A stretch of 64,000 nt of DNA, taken from Micromussa lordhowensis (lineage: Eukaryota > Cnidaria > Anthozoa > Scleractinia > Lobophylliidae). Of this stretch, positions 1 to 11,402 are shown piece by piece. How positions within the stretch are numbered: the first letter of the stretch is position 1; the number at the start of each line of letters is the position of its first letter. Below the pieces are notes generated by a model that saw only the letters and a program-made list of their open reading frames with translations, was not told the DNA's origin and ran no database searches. Location: assembly GCA_964020085.1 (NCBI GenBank), contig OZ026608.1:13277479-13341478 (forward strand), given 5' to 3'. The position numbers and the translations under genes were made by a program.

Positions 1-200
1 TACTTGCTGGCTGCAAAATTACTTTAGCGCCATCCAGGCAGTAAATACATTCGAAAACTTATATGTGATATGCGATGTTATAAAATAACTGAGCCACTAC
101 GCGCGCTCCCATTGGTCGATAGGTGTGTTTAGGTGAGAGTATGTAAAAACGGTTGTGACGTTTTAGATTCGCGCGTATTTTTAAAGAATTATTTTAGAAA

Positions 201-377
201 AGCAATAGAGCACTTTTTCCGTGTTTATATAGAAAACACTCGGATGGTTGGGAGAATTCTCGAAAGTTATGCAAACCCGAGACCTTAGTCGAGGGTTTGC
301 ATAACTGTCTCGATTTCTCCAAACTCTCCTCGTGTTTAGATTGGGTTATGTAAACACGGAAAATATGCTCTATTGCT
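201..377. repeat. Palindromic MITE
   Basis: The ends are inverted copies: AGCAATAGAGCA at the left and the complement TGCTCTATTGCT at the right. They are followed by a shared TTTTCCGTGTTTA stretch. A second, inner palindrome is built on AGTTATGCAAACCCGAG. There is no coding capacity. It resembles the cacgag-type hairpin elements near 33.9 kb and 62.5 kb. Confidence 0.6.
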
Positions 378-807
378 CATTGAAATCCAAGAATATTCAC
401 AAGAATAATTTTTCATCCTAAAATCGGCAGAAAAATGGGAATATTCAGCCTCGGCCGGAAAAACAATATTCTTCACGAGTGTGACACATTTTTATCATCT
501 TTCAGTTTCATGAAATTTCCTCTCAAAAGTATTTTGTAAATGTCATACTTTGGAGCTTATCTTTTGAAAGTCACGATATCTTTCAAACAGTTATACAAAA
601 TCACGGGTTTCACAAATTGTGGATGGAAAATGGGTTAATTGTGTGGGCGAGAAAATAAGAGTATAGCTTTTTCTATCAAATACATGTTTTTGAGAGCTTA
701 TTACTACGATGGCTAATTAACCTTTAAATTTTAGAATCTTATATATGAAGCGGTGTTACTAGTATAAGAAGCCAGTTAGTGTCTGCTTAAAAAAAAACAA
801 TACCCTG

Positions 808-1057
808 TGCTGCTTCTTCTCAGTTCTGTTTCCCTTGTCCCTGCTGTTTTCCATCCTCAATTACTTCGTAGCTATGATCATTCTTTAAATCACACATTTT
901 GGCAACAGTTTCCTCCGTAATCACAACAATCACTGTGCTTCTTCTCAGTTCTGTTTCCCTTGTCCCTACTGTTTTCCACCCTCAATTCCTTCGTAGCTAT
1001 GATCATTCTTTAAATCACTCATTTTGGCGGCAGTTTCCTCCTTGATCACAACAATCA
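808..1057. repeat. 125 bp tandem duplication
   Basis: Two adjacent copies share the segment from gcttcttctcagttctg to tcacaacaatcact, with a few percent divergence. The 125 bp period is not a multiple of three, so the duplication changed frame for any overlapping coding sequence on the minus strand. Confidence 0.75.
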
Positions 1058-1226
1058 CTGTTCTATCATCGTCTGATAGAATGTTCGCTTCATTTTCGGC
1101 GCGGTTCTTCGACGATCGCGAACATAACAAATAAGAAGTTAGAAATCCGCTGGCAAAACACTCAGCATGCTGGAGAAAAATCCACGCAGAAGCCATTTTA
1201 ATGCAGTCAGTGACAGTGACAGGCAC
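966..1226 (-). CDS. Short unrecognised open frame (up to 86 codons), possible terminal exon
   Basis: I do not recognise this protein. It starts at either of two methionines and has a hydrophobic N-terminal half with an acidic, lysine-rich C-terminal half ending IEGGKQ. Its last third is inside the 125 bp tandem duplication. In the other copy the related peptide reads on through GKQQGQGKQN before stopping, which suggests the duplicated segment was once coding. There is no splice or homology support, so it could be chance. Confidence 0.2.
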   Translation of the reverse strand: MPVTVTDCIKMASAWIFLQHAECFASGFLTSYLLCSRSSKNRAENEANILSDDDRTVIVVIKEETAAKMSDLKNDHSYEGIEGGKQ

Positions 1227-1555
1227 GCGTCAGGGATGAAGAAACCTTTCTAGTTCGTCTGAATTGGACGAATTAAAACTTTACAAAGTAAGTGGAAAGG
1301 AAAATACTATTTGCTTCACAAAAGGAAATTTACGAATTAAAAATTTACCAAACAAGCGGATATAAAATACTGTTAGTCTATGTGACATTTCTCTGGCTGT
1401 TCTAATACTTATTGGGTATTTTTTTAGTAGCGGTTTGCGTTAAACCAATCTGTTCCTGGCATTCGGTTAGTTGGAAAGCAGCACAGGAATCGGTGGGAGC
1501 AAAAATATAGGGGAGGGGAGGGGCAGTGCTACTTCTGCCTCCTTGTCGTTTCCTC

Positions 1556-1845
1556 GTTAGTTTTGGCGGAAGGTTTTCTAAAGGCGTCGAACAGGCAGGT
1601 GTTAAACCATCAGAAACAACTCAAAAGCAGGATTCGTATTGTAAGATTTGTCTTATTTATGCATCAAACCAAAGGTTGGGCTTTTAGCTTTTTGTTTTCG
1701 TTAGTTTTTGGCAGGCGTTTTTCTGAAGGCCTCCAACAGGCAGGTGTTAAACCATCAGAAACAACTCAAAAGCAGGATTCGTATTGTAAGATTTGTCTTA
1801 TTTATGCATCAAACCAAAGGTTGCGCTTTTTAGGTTCCGTCCACA
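1556..1845. repeat. 145 bp tandem duplication
   Basis: The segment from acaggcaggtgttaaacc to the poly-T stretch after caaaccaaaggttg occurs twice with a 145 bp period and almost no divergence, so the duplication is recent. The open frame through it (1563-1934, plus) contains the same peptide twice in two frames and is not believed to be a gene. Confidence 0.75.
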
Positions 1846-2065
1846 CTAGGCCGCGGCAGGAATTTCAAAACGTAACAATCACCGGCCAGTTTGAATTTGT
1901 GTTTGTGGAAACCTCGGTCAGGAAAATCATATGATTATCGTGACGCCACCGTTTTCGAAAAGCTCCGTTTTCAAAGTGTTCTCCGTCCACACTAGAACGA
2001 AAAGCCGGCGTTTTCAAATTTCTCTGGTTTGAAGAGCGTTTTCGAAAAGGTCCATTTTCGTGACG
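1846..2065. repeat. Non-autonomous transposon remnant (CGTCCACACTAG family)
   Basis: The stretch begins ccgtccacactag and repeats that motif at 1984. It ends in a run with gttttcgaaaa and gtgacggat. The same vocabulary is found at 5210-5545, which marks a dispersed family. No coding function is seen. Confidence 0.5.
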
Positions 2066-2139
2066 GATTCATTGGAGATTAAAAAAAATTTAAAGGTGCC
2101 CCTAAAATAAAGAATATAAAGCAGAAACCGACACAACGT

Positions 2140-2230
2140 AGAATGTTTTTTTTGAAGGTGTACTATATTTCGGCTGGCCAAACCAGCCTTCTTCAGGTAC
2201 AATGGAAAATTTTGCATCGGGACATGTTTT
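2140..2230 (-). repeat. Possible Penelope-type terminal motif
   Basis: On the minus strand the segment reads CTGAAGAAGGCTGGTTTGG followed by CCAGCCGAAATATAG. This inverted-repeat style of end is often seen at the termini of Penelope-like elements in cnidarian DNA. The assignment is tentative, since no coding part adjoins it. Confidence 0.25.
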
Positions 2231-2384
2231 TTATGTAGCACATTACCAAAAATACGTAAAAATAATTGACAGTGTAAATTACAGATAAACATCTGGTGAA
2301 ATGAAATAGTAAACAAACAAAATAAAGTAAAAGGAAACGATTAAAAGTTCCCAACCATTAGACGCACTTTTTATTCACAATAAT

Positions 2385-2720
2385 AATAATAATAATAAAC
2401 TTTATTAAAACTTTACAATAATTGCTTACAAAATTTAAAAGGCTAAAAGAACATTTGAGTAATTATTAATATTATTATTATTATCATCATTATAAATTAT
2501 TAGAAACAGTAAGAATAGCAAATTATTAAATCGGGCAATATTATAAGTTTCTCTATTCTTATACATTTATTATAAAATATAAACTAACCATTAGAAGAAA
2601 AAAAAAAAAAGAATTAAGAAGTCATTTAGCGCGCATGAGATCTAGCAAGTTCAACCTCTACATCAATGTCTTTGACATTTGTTCTTCTCCTATTTGAGAG
2701 AGAGGCTTAACAATAATAAA
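2385..2720. repeat. AT-rich simple repeats, probable LINE 3' tail
   Basis: There is an (ATA)n run at 2383-2400 leading into aaactttattaaaac, then further (ATT)n runs. On the minus strand this reads as a transcript tail with AATAAAG followed by a trinucleotide run, as at 3' ends of LINEs. No gene is seen. Confidence 0.4.
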
Positions 2721-4772
2721 ATCATAATAATAATTAGATCTTTTCTGGCGTAAAACAGCTGCTAGGCCAAGTCAAATGTGATAATTTAAGGGTGCAGCTA
2801 AAATGAACCGGATTAAAACGTCCCAGCCATTTAAAGCACTGTTTTTAAGAGTGTGCTTTTAAGGCGGGGTACACATAAAAGCCGTATGTTGGCTGGGTAT
2901 TATGTTTTTTATGCAAATATCTTGTTTACGTTTCAAGCAATCAAGAATCTCTCTGCTCATCTCACATATCTATGTTTTGGGTTGTTTTGGAAATTTTTTG
3001 GTGATTTATAGGTGTATTTGGAGAGAAATAGTTTTTCTCAAAGGATTAGTAAAATTGATGGAAATAGGAAATTTTGAAGATTTGTTGTTGCTTTAAAATT
3101 AGAGTTTGAAATTAAAAATCGGTAGATACACTCCAAACAGTTGCCCAACAACCTGGGGTGCCATTGTGCGGTCGGGCAACTGTCTGGTGGTGTTCCATAA
3201 CCCTTTTTTTCCCTTTCAACATCTCTTTAAACTTACCAAAATTTCACTTAAATTCGCGTTTACCCCCGCCTTAAATGAGATACTCGGTGGCTCTCGTTTT
3301 AAGCTGTTCCAGCGTAAATTACTGAATTAGCTTTAGGCAAAATCAAATGTGATAAATGAAAGGTGCAGAAACCGGATTAAAACAACTCAGTCTTCATAAG
3401 TAGTTTAATTTTTATCATTAACGCATTCATTAAGAAGTTACCCGGAAAATTACCTGTGCATTTGAAATGAACAAATCGTCGGTAAAACTGACTACTTGAA
3501 AGTGTGTGCGAAAAAGTCTTTTAAAGCAAAAAATGTGTAAAGAGTCCATGAAAGTTTAAACGACTTTCTTTAATAACTGCAAATTATTCATAATATTAAA
3601 GAGACAGCCCGTTAAGTTACACAATGCAATCGCTGAGCGCGAAAGAGTCAGTGAGGCACCAATGCGAAAGAGTCAATGAGGCACCAATGCCCTTTAGCGT
3701 AAGGACAATATTGTATACTCTGTTAATTTCTCAAGTTTAAACTAGTTTCACTGAGTTTATTTGATAACAAAATTAAGCATCACAAACTATGAAATTCAAT
3801 TCAGTATTCTGCGAAATGTTCGCATTGTCTAGTGAATGTCTATAGTTTTCTCCTTTGCCTGGTCCAATACTTTGAAAAATATTGGACCAGTAATTAAGCA
3901 ATCAGATTGGCATGTTAAGTTCTTTTCCCTCATGTAATAAGACTTAAGCTTACGTAGATGAGCCGCCTTTGAACATAGTCAGGGCATGTTGCTATGACTA
4001 CATGTATTTTAAAAAAGATTGTCCTGATTTTGATTCATAGTCTAGGCTCTTTAGCAAGCAGTTTATTATAACGTGCCATTTGTTTAAAAACAAAGTCTTA
4101 ATTCAGAGCATTCTCTAAGCTTCCCTAGAAAGTAACGTAACTACATTGCAGTATTTCACGGTATGGAAAAAACCGCTGGCCAGCAAAACCTGGTCGAGTC
4201 ATAGAGAGGGTCCTAGGTAGATTGGAAAATAAAGAGGCGTTTAAACTCAGCATGTCGACTGTCCTTTAAAAGAGCCAGCTTTGACAAGTTGTATGTATGG
4301 GATGTATTCTGAGATAAACCCTAATTTATAAAACCAAAGCCAGCCAGCCAAATATTCTGATGAAGAAGACTCAATTCAGAAGTACCGAAAGAGTTTCGTA
4401 GCTCGCACGACATCACTACACCCCCTCCCCCATAATCGCTTCAAACTCAAGATGATAACAAATTTCGTTTGGCAACTATTAAATATTGTGTTGCATTTGG
4501 AAGGCCAAAACTGAAACATTGAGTAACCAATTCTATAAATCTATATAGGTATCTAATTTTAATTTTACCCTCAGCAAATAACATCCTTAAAGTGTGTCAG
4601 GTTTTGTCTACTTTGGGTTTCTGTATATACCGAATTTTCAAATCAGATCACAATGTACATGGAATTCCTGTCCTTTTTTCGCGATATTGCCTCCAGTTAC
4701 AATTAACGAACCGCAAGTAGTTCTAGCTATTCTGAAGCCACCGCTCGATTTCACCGCTCGCCCAGTGACCTA
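2721..4772. other. Intergenic, no gene recognised
   Basis: Short open frames here (for example 2902-3096, 4594-4824) have no recognisable motif, signal peptide or splice context. A short duplicated phrase, gcgaaagagtcagtgaggcaccaatg, is repeated at 3640-3690. The 3' untranslated part of the threonine dehydratase-like gene probably lies just below 4773. Confidence 0.5.
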
Positions 4773-5756
4773 TTATTCCGTGTTGTTAACTACAGAACTA
4801 CAAAAAGTGACATGGAAATTCTGATCTAAGAGAGACTTCAGTTGACGAGAGTGCTCACGGTCGCTCACTTCCACCATGAGTTTTGCCTGCAAGAGAATAA
4901 AAATAATAAACAATCGGCAAAAAGAAGAAACAACACATAAATGTTTTCTTTCTTACAGTCACGACTAAGAGAGCGATTGGCCGTCAAGGCTAGGATACTC
5001 TTATGGTGCAGTAAACGACATTTATTTTCCTCGACCGGGGGAGACAAAGTGCCCCCTATCCCCTGGTTCACGAACGACAAAAACGTCCAGGCTAAACAGG
5101 GTTGATGCAGGCAGAGAGGTTTGAAATTCACCCTTTTTACAATTTAATTCGGTCTCTGGAGTATTATGCCCTGTACTCGGAATAAGTATGATATAGATAC
5201 AGCCTTAGGCAACGTCTACACTAGACCGGAGAAATTTGAAAACGCAGCTTTATTTTTTTACGGTTAGGCCTACGATCCACACTTATCCGTCATGAAAACG
5301 GTACTTTTAATTTCGAAAACGCTCTTCAAACCGGACGAATTTGAAAACGCGGGCTTTTCGTTTTCGTTTGGTCGGAAAACACTCGAAAGAGTCGAAAAAG
5401 ATGTACTAACGATGTTCTCTGACCGAGTTTTCCGGCCTCGAAATCGAATCCAAAGTAACCGGATAACATTTGATGCGTTTTCAGAGTGAAACCTCCGTTT
5501 TCGAATTCCTCCGGCGAAGTGTTTTCGTTTTGAAACGAAGTTTAAAAAAAAAGCACAGATACCTGTAGACATAGCACACTTGGATCATTCCACGTCTGTT
5601 CTTGGCTGATATCTTTAATACTGCTGAGATCCAAAATACTACAAATTTTAACTCCTAGTATCCAGGCCCGAGTTGTTCAAAGGCTGGATAACGCTATGCA
5701 CCGGATAAATCACTATCCAGCGGATAAGTGTTAACAAAACAAACCACGCTATCCGC

Positions 5757-5793
<37 letters not shown>

Positions 5794-8700
5794 TTTCGAA
5801 CAACCCGGGCCAGATCTTTAAGACAATGCACAACTCTATTTCAATTGCTTGGACGATTTTCTGTCGCTTTTGCCTGAAATATACAAACGCCTTGCATTGA
5901 TTCCGGCTGCTTTCCCGTGGTACCTATGTTTTTGAAATGTTTTTCTTTGTTTTGTTTGTTTGTTTCTCTAGTTACTACAAATTAATTATGGTAAGAAAGA
6001 TATATTGGTTAATTTTTCTGGTTCTGTTAGGATCAGTAAGGTTAACGTACATCTATTTCATGGAATTACAGGATATTTTGTTTATTAAACTGGTGGTCGA
6101 TATCCCTTCTCCCAAAGATGTAACTACGGTGTCCTACAACAATTTTCAGAGAGTAAAAAAGCCCAACTTTTAACTCTTTTTATAAAATGATCTAAAATAT
6201 TGTTTTCTTTCTCTTACTACTGTTTGCTGAAGTCATAAACCTTCAATATGCAAGAGTTGAACCGTTAAAAACTTTGCTGTTCTGGGTTGCTGCAAGTAAC
6301 TGCTATGAGAAAAGGAAAGAGAAAAAAAATCATTTCTTAAATTGAAAACCGTATCTTACACAGCTCCTGTTGATGTTATCAGCCGCAACAGCGTTGCCAT
6401 GGTACTTGGCCGATCATCGATCTTAACCTCAAACCGCACCAGTCTTCCATCCGTGGTGAGCCCGCGGGCAATAACCCGTGGAAGAAGTACGGGCTCCATG
6501 TTGCCCTCGCTAAGAACAACTACAACCCTGACAAATGAAAAACAACGGCCGGTTTAGTTGCCTGTATCTCACCTGTACCTCAGGCAATGTCATCTACTAC
6601 ATAACTTGAAATCTTTGCAAAAAGTTATACATCGGCGAAACAGGGAGACGACTAGGCGATCGATTCGGAGAACACCTTGACATAGAGAAAGACGACAAAA
6701 ACGCATCTAAACCGGCTGCGAGACACTTTAATCTCCTCAATCATTCTAAGCAACATATGGCAGTCTGCGGCCTTTCCCTGCATCGAGGAAGCACGGAAAG
6801 GTGCAAGACTCTAGAACAAAAATTTATAATTGGTAAAACCAAATTATCTTGATATATAAATAACCTTGCCAAAAACTAGGTCTTTGCGGCTTTTCATTCC
6901 CGCGTTATTCGGAAAAGCTTTGTAGAGACGCCACGTTGCTGCCCTTCCGAGGGGCGCCAACATGAAGGCCGTAAAGCCGTGACAGGAACATCTGAGTTTT
7001 ACTATTGAAACGAAAACTTATTGCTCTAGAGTTCCGATGCATTGAAAGTAATACTTCTTCTAGTGCAAGAACTGTTCAGTTAGTAAGACTTTGAGCGATA
7101 ACTCCTCTTTTTGACCCACGGGAGAGCCTTGTCAGGCCGCCATTTTAGTGTCATGCAACGCAAAAACTTGGAAATTCAAACGTTCTCTAGAACAAAACGA
7201 AGAGCCCTGTCAAGCTTCAACGTTGTGAAACGTCAAGTTATTAGAGGCTCTTATATCAGATGAAACTAAAACTTTAGAAGAATCGGTAATTTTTAATTTT
7301 GGAAAATGATGACGTCACATGAAAACTAAGAATATGGCGCATCTGTCACACTTGTGTCACTCTGTTCTTCGTAGCATTTAGTTGCTTCCCGCCATAATGT
7401 GCAGCGTCAATCACATCTTTCATTTTTTTTCCCGCCACTTTAAATTTAGTCGCGTCCGCCATGGTCTCAAGCTGTTTCCCGCCAAAAAGAACTCGACGTT
7501 GAAAGGTTCTGTAATTTGTTGTGGTACACCGAAAATACCACGCTGTGTTATGTACATAATAAGTGCTGATCTCTATCAGGGACTCGTTGAATGCTGAAAG
7601 GACATTTAATTCGTGAAATATTCAAGGTGTATATTATTTAATCTCACCGTTTTCCCTTGAGTTCAGGAAGGTATCCCCCAATAAGAGCCGCGAGCCCAAC
7701 TGCGCCATTTGGTTCTAAAATTACTCTCTCGTTTTCTAACAATCTGAGCATAGCTAATGCAATATGGTCTTCTCTGAAAAGAAAAACAAACAAAACAAGC
7801 ATTGATTGTTTCAGGAAGTAACTCTTGTAGCGTACTAATAAATTAGAAATCACTTCATTTAAGTGTCGAAGTGTTTAGCACTACTGTACTAACGGGGACC
7901 GGACTCTGAAATAAACAAACCAAAAGTCGGTGACAAAAGGAAAAGTAAATAGGCATACTTTACGGTGACGAACTTTTCCATCTTGTCCATAAGACTCTCG
8001 GCGAGTTTCAAGGGAGCGTCTGTAACCTCGCTGTATTCCATATCTAAGAGAGACAGACGATTCTCGTTAATCTCACCAGACAAACAAGTTCAATCCAACA
8101 CGTATAGTTTTAAGGCGGCAGAAACAGGCAACGACAATGTTTATGAAAACAATCAGGATAAAACAAAAGGTTAAAGAGACGAAGGGCTAACGACGAAGGG
8201 CTAACGCTCGAAACGTCAGCTTCCCAATCTCTTTGCGGTGGACAATTCACATGATCAACCCAGTTGAGAAAACCAAATTATCTTGTAATACTCCCACCGA
8301 CGCAGCACCACAGTTTCTTCAAAAACTTGCCCCCTTTATAAGATTTTTTCAGTCTTGTCAAGCCTTGTCTCTGATTGCAAAATGCTCCTAAGGAACACCA
8401 GTTACCCCAAAAACAGCAAGACACGTTACTCTATAACTTACCATCGACCGAACTCAGTTCATTCGATTCCTTTGTTACCGTCGTCAATCCATCTTGGAAT
8501 ATAGTTTTACAATCAAGTCTCCGTTCGCTTTTCACTGCCTGCAAATTACATTACTAAAAGTCTTTTTTTTTTTGAAAACTCATTTGCGTTTTACTTTAAA
8601 GTCATAATCCGCAGGTTTGCTCGACCAATGGAAAATATTTAACTTTAACGCCAGCCGAAATGACGTTTTGTGTGTCTTCAACCCAATTTTCCACTAGGAT

Positions 8701-11402
8701 AACGGACAAATGTAGAAGGGTTCCCTAGCTAGTCAGTAATAACCTGTAATACTGTACACATCGGGAGTTTTGATCGGAAGTATACATAACATAGGGGATA
8801 GAAGCTTCAGGGAATTGAAGTCAAACCTTGCTTACTATTATCTTTATAGAGGGAAACAGAGTTTTAACAGCTACACAAGTCCCAGCCAATAGAGTTCCTT
8901 CTCCTACAGGCACGATAATAGCGTCTACACCTTCCAACTGGTCCACGATCTCCAATCCCATGGTGCCTTGCCCGCACACTACATCCGGATTGTTGTTCCT
9001 GAATGAAATTAAGAAAAAAAATCGGCGAGTTTAACTGTCATTGATATGAAAAATGATCATATTTGCATGCATGCTGCCTAGAACTCCCCAAACCTTAGAT
9101 AACAAACAATTGTTTTTAACTGCTCGATGTTAAATTGATTTGTTGAATGATGTAGTAGCCCTATTTGAGCGGCAATTAGTGAAATTTTTCCTCTGGTTTA
9201 GTAAATACAAGAAGTATAGTGAAAGAAAATAAGACAACTTATATAAGACAATCTCGACTCTAATGTTAATCCATCTTGTTCAAATTCAGAAATTCAACGA
9301 TGTTTTTCCGAGAATATTTACTTGGACATTCATTGCACATGACGCACGTCAAGGTGTTTTTAAGTATCTCGAAATTAATTGAACATATAACAGAATGTTA
9401 CTGTACCTAGTTTCTTCGAATTTTCGTTGCTTCGAATTATATATCTTTGCTTGGAACTTTGGTCAAGATTTAACCGAGGGGCAACGAAATTTCGCCTTCA
9501 CGAATTTTCCCTACTGAGAAATCTCGTTTGGTTTTGGATAATTTCGACGAAGTTTGGCTTCAAAAGGCGTTGAGCGTCTCTGAAATTTGGATGGAAATTT
9601 CGCGAGAACAAAGAATGAAATTCGCTTGCATTACATTTGCACAGAACTGTAGATCTTTTATTTAACCTTACATAATACAGATTACGTGTGTAGCCAAACA
9701 GGTGGAGAAAGGAATTTTGCAGTTCAGTTTTTTTTTCAAGAAACTTTGCATAAAATACAATATAGAATAACTTGTTCTTACTCTTCTATGAATGACAGTC
9801 CTCGTTCTTTTGCAATTTCCATGGCTCTCTCCCTTAACTAGACAGAATTGGACACAAAAAGAAATGGAAAAAATATGAATGATGAAAAAATGGGTGCATA
9901 AATTCCTACCAAGGCGGAACGTATGTTAAGTACACTGCACACACTAAGGCAAAGACAAATCTTTAATCTCAGTGACATTTCGCATAATTCCATGGACCTT
10001 GCAATGACTGCACTAAGCATAAATTCAATCGCTGTTACAAATAAGAAAGCATGAAACTAAGAAACTTATTTATCACCTCTCCTTCGTTCAGACCGCCAAT
10101 CCTGGTATCTGCATGATATTTCTCGCACATTCTGACTTTAACAGGGCTCGTGCTCTCCGGTAGAAGCACAGTAACGGGAATTCGGAGGGAATTCCCTTGG
10201 TAGGCAAGCGCTACAGCATAGTTTCCAGATGAGGTAGTGATTACTCCAAGATTCTTTTGACTCTGTAAATACAGGTTACCATAAACGTTCAAGTGCATTT
10301 TGAAATGAATAAGCATAAGAGAAGATTATTAAGGGTAAGAAAGTTAACTACCCATTTAGGCCTTAATTATCAAGTTATTTTTAGACACGAAAGCCAGTTT
10401 TTCCTTAAAAAATAACTTCAGAGGGATTGAAGGGATTGTTATATGAGGTATTAAATCTGTTACCCTTCATTCCTCTTTGATAAGTACAAATAATAGAGTT
10501 TGAAAACTTATGTGAGCGGAAATATGCCCACAAGCATCACTTGTTGGACCAGTAGCAAGTGATTTTACTATTAAGAAAATAAGATATGACATCCTTTTGG
10601 AATTTGGTTTGTAACCTCTTTTGCAGGAATGTATAATGTTTCGTTTAACAGTTTGTTTGACTCACGTGATTTTGCGTTGCTTTTTTTGCAAGAGAGGGCG
10701 AAGGGAAACAGGCGACCCTCTCGCGATATTTCTTCCGCGAGTAATGTAAGCATGCAATTTGCGTGGATGTTTTTGTGGGGTGAAAACTGCTGCTTGGGCT
10801 ATACACGTGAGCAAAATCGCGTGACTCGTTTGGATTTTTTTTTAACTTCCTAGGACATCCGAATTAAACCGAGAGTGTTCTAAAAACACTTAAGAGAGAT
10901 TTCGTTCAGATCAGCTCTATTACTCTTTATTCTCTCTTTATTTTACTATTTACTTCTTTCTTAAGTTACCTGATCTTGATTGAAAAATGTGTGACCTTAC
11001 CTGATGTTGTCGGAGTAGTGCATAGCGAACTCCTCTATCGTGAAAACTTCCTGAAGGGTTTTGATACTCTCTTTTGAAATACACATCGACTTCGTCTATC
11101 TCCGGAATAGAGGAGGCTCTCTAAGGATCAAACATAATCAACTTCAAGTTATTCATGTTAAATAAAAAATTTCCCGCTGACGCAGCAAATAAATACTTTC
11201 TTTCAAAAATAATAGCTTTCCTCGTTCTAGTCTGATGTCCCTGATGTAGGTCTGAATAAACCCTCTGATTGTTCTATTCCCGTTATTTGCAAACCTCACA
11301 AGATGTCCTAGGGACACCTTCGCGAATCCAGAACGCGGCGGTTACAATGCCTGAAAGCGATGCCAACGAGTTTCTCTTTGTTCGTTCATGGCTGGCTGTC
11401 AT
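4773..11402 (-). CDS. Threonine dehydratase/serine racemase-like fold-type II PLP protein with C-terminal ACT-like domain; probable pseudoenzyme (11 exons, 426 aa)
   Basis: Exons read on the minus strand: 11402-11295, 11120-11001, 10262-10077, 9837-9782, 8998-8836, 8538-8442, 8043-7959, 7773-7648, 6527-6360, 5620-5563, 4886-4773. All introns are GT-AG, every phase matches, and the sum is 1281 bases including TAA. The ATG gives the usual short leader before AAFWIREGVPRTSCE. Known relatives deaminate L-threonine or L-serine, or racemise serine, using PLP on a lysine in an SFKxRG motif. Here that motif reads SFHDRG, so the lysine (residue 63) is histidine. The pyridine-binding loop SSGNY (87-91) keeps its asparagine. 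The phosphate loop, usually GGGG, reads VGEGTL (188-193), and the late SGGN motif is SEGN (320-323). An ACT-like tail (about 340-425) with the DDRP and EHSRQLKSLL segments is complete. The intact frame argues against a simple pseudogene, but PLP chemistry is unlikely. Introns hold MITEs and Penelope relics. Confidence 0.88.
5210..5545. repeat. Non-autonomous transposon (CGTCTACACTAG family), inside intron 10
   Basis: It begins acgtctacactagaccgg and is dense in ttcgaaaacg motifs on both strands. The layout is partly palindromic around gaccgagttttccgg. It lies between exons 10 and 11 of the threonine dehydratase-like gene and explains the spurious open frames in both directions there. Confidence 0.55.
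5665..5812. repeat. 148 bp palindromic MITE, inside intron 9
   Basis: A near-perfect inverted repeat. The left arm, ggcccgagttgttc then ggataacgctat, mirrors the right arm, atagcgttatcc then gaacaacccgggcc. The inner part has ggataaatcactatccagcg and its complement. This hairpin type is abundant in coral DNA as I know it. No coding capacity. Confidence 0.8.
6575..6850 (+). mobile_element. Penelope-like element relic: GIY-YIG endonuclease fragment
   Basis: The plus-strand translation includes KKLYIGETGRRLGDRFGEHL, then ASKPAARHFN and HMAVCGLSLHRGS. This is the GIY-YIG endonuclease end of Penelope-like retroelements: the LYIGET and the R residues eight to twelve positions later fit the family. 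An in-frame TGA precedes the LYIGET part and no RT is attached, so it is a dead fragment. It sits in intron 8 of the threonine dehydratase-like gene, between exons 9 and 8, on the opposite strand. Confidence 0.7.
8140..8345 (+). mobile_element. Penelope-like element terminal region remnant
   Basis: The phrase gaagggctaacgctcgaaac, followed by gtcagcttcccaatc and then ctcccaccgacgcagcacca, is the terminal non-coding region I associate with cnidarian Penelope elements. Part of it (gacgaagggctaac) is duplicated in tandem here. Such ends can carry hammerhead ribozymes. The core here reads CTAACGA instead of the needed CTGANGA, so it is probably inactive. It lies in intron 6. Confidence 0.5.
10645..10840. 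repeat. Possible TIR element in intron 2
   Basis: Inverted phrases gactcacgtgattttgc (left) and gcaaaatcgcgtgactc (right) flank about 150 bp. The arms are imperfect and no target duplication is visible. It lies between exons 2 and 3 of the threonine dehydratase-like gene. Confidence 0.35.
11001..11120 (-). other. Exon 2 of the threonine dehydratase-like gene, carrying Lys-to-His at the PLP site
   Basis: The exon is 40 codons long, bounded by cttag on its 5' side and gtaagg on its 3' side. It encodes the segment from RASSIPEIDE to RYALLRQHQ. The codon where PLP enzymes of this fold have AAA or AAG is CAC, between AGT TTT and GAT AGA GGA. At least two base changes separate CAC from a lysine codon, so one sequencing error does not explain it easily. 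Confidence 0.85.

Noticed and set aside
4340..4415. Hammerhead ribozyme candidate (ctgatga followed by gaaa)
   Set aside because: The two core boxes are present, but the sequence between them does not form a stem II directly after ctgatga, and stems I and III do not pair convincingly.
8177..8225. Hammerhead ribozyme in the Penelope terminal region
   Set aside because: The GGGC-UAAC-GCUC stem II and GAAAC are visible, but the first core box reads CTAACGA instead of CTGANGA, and the surrounding unit is partly duplicated, so an active ribozyme is not supported.
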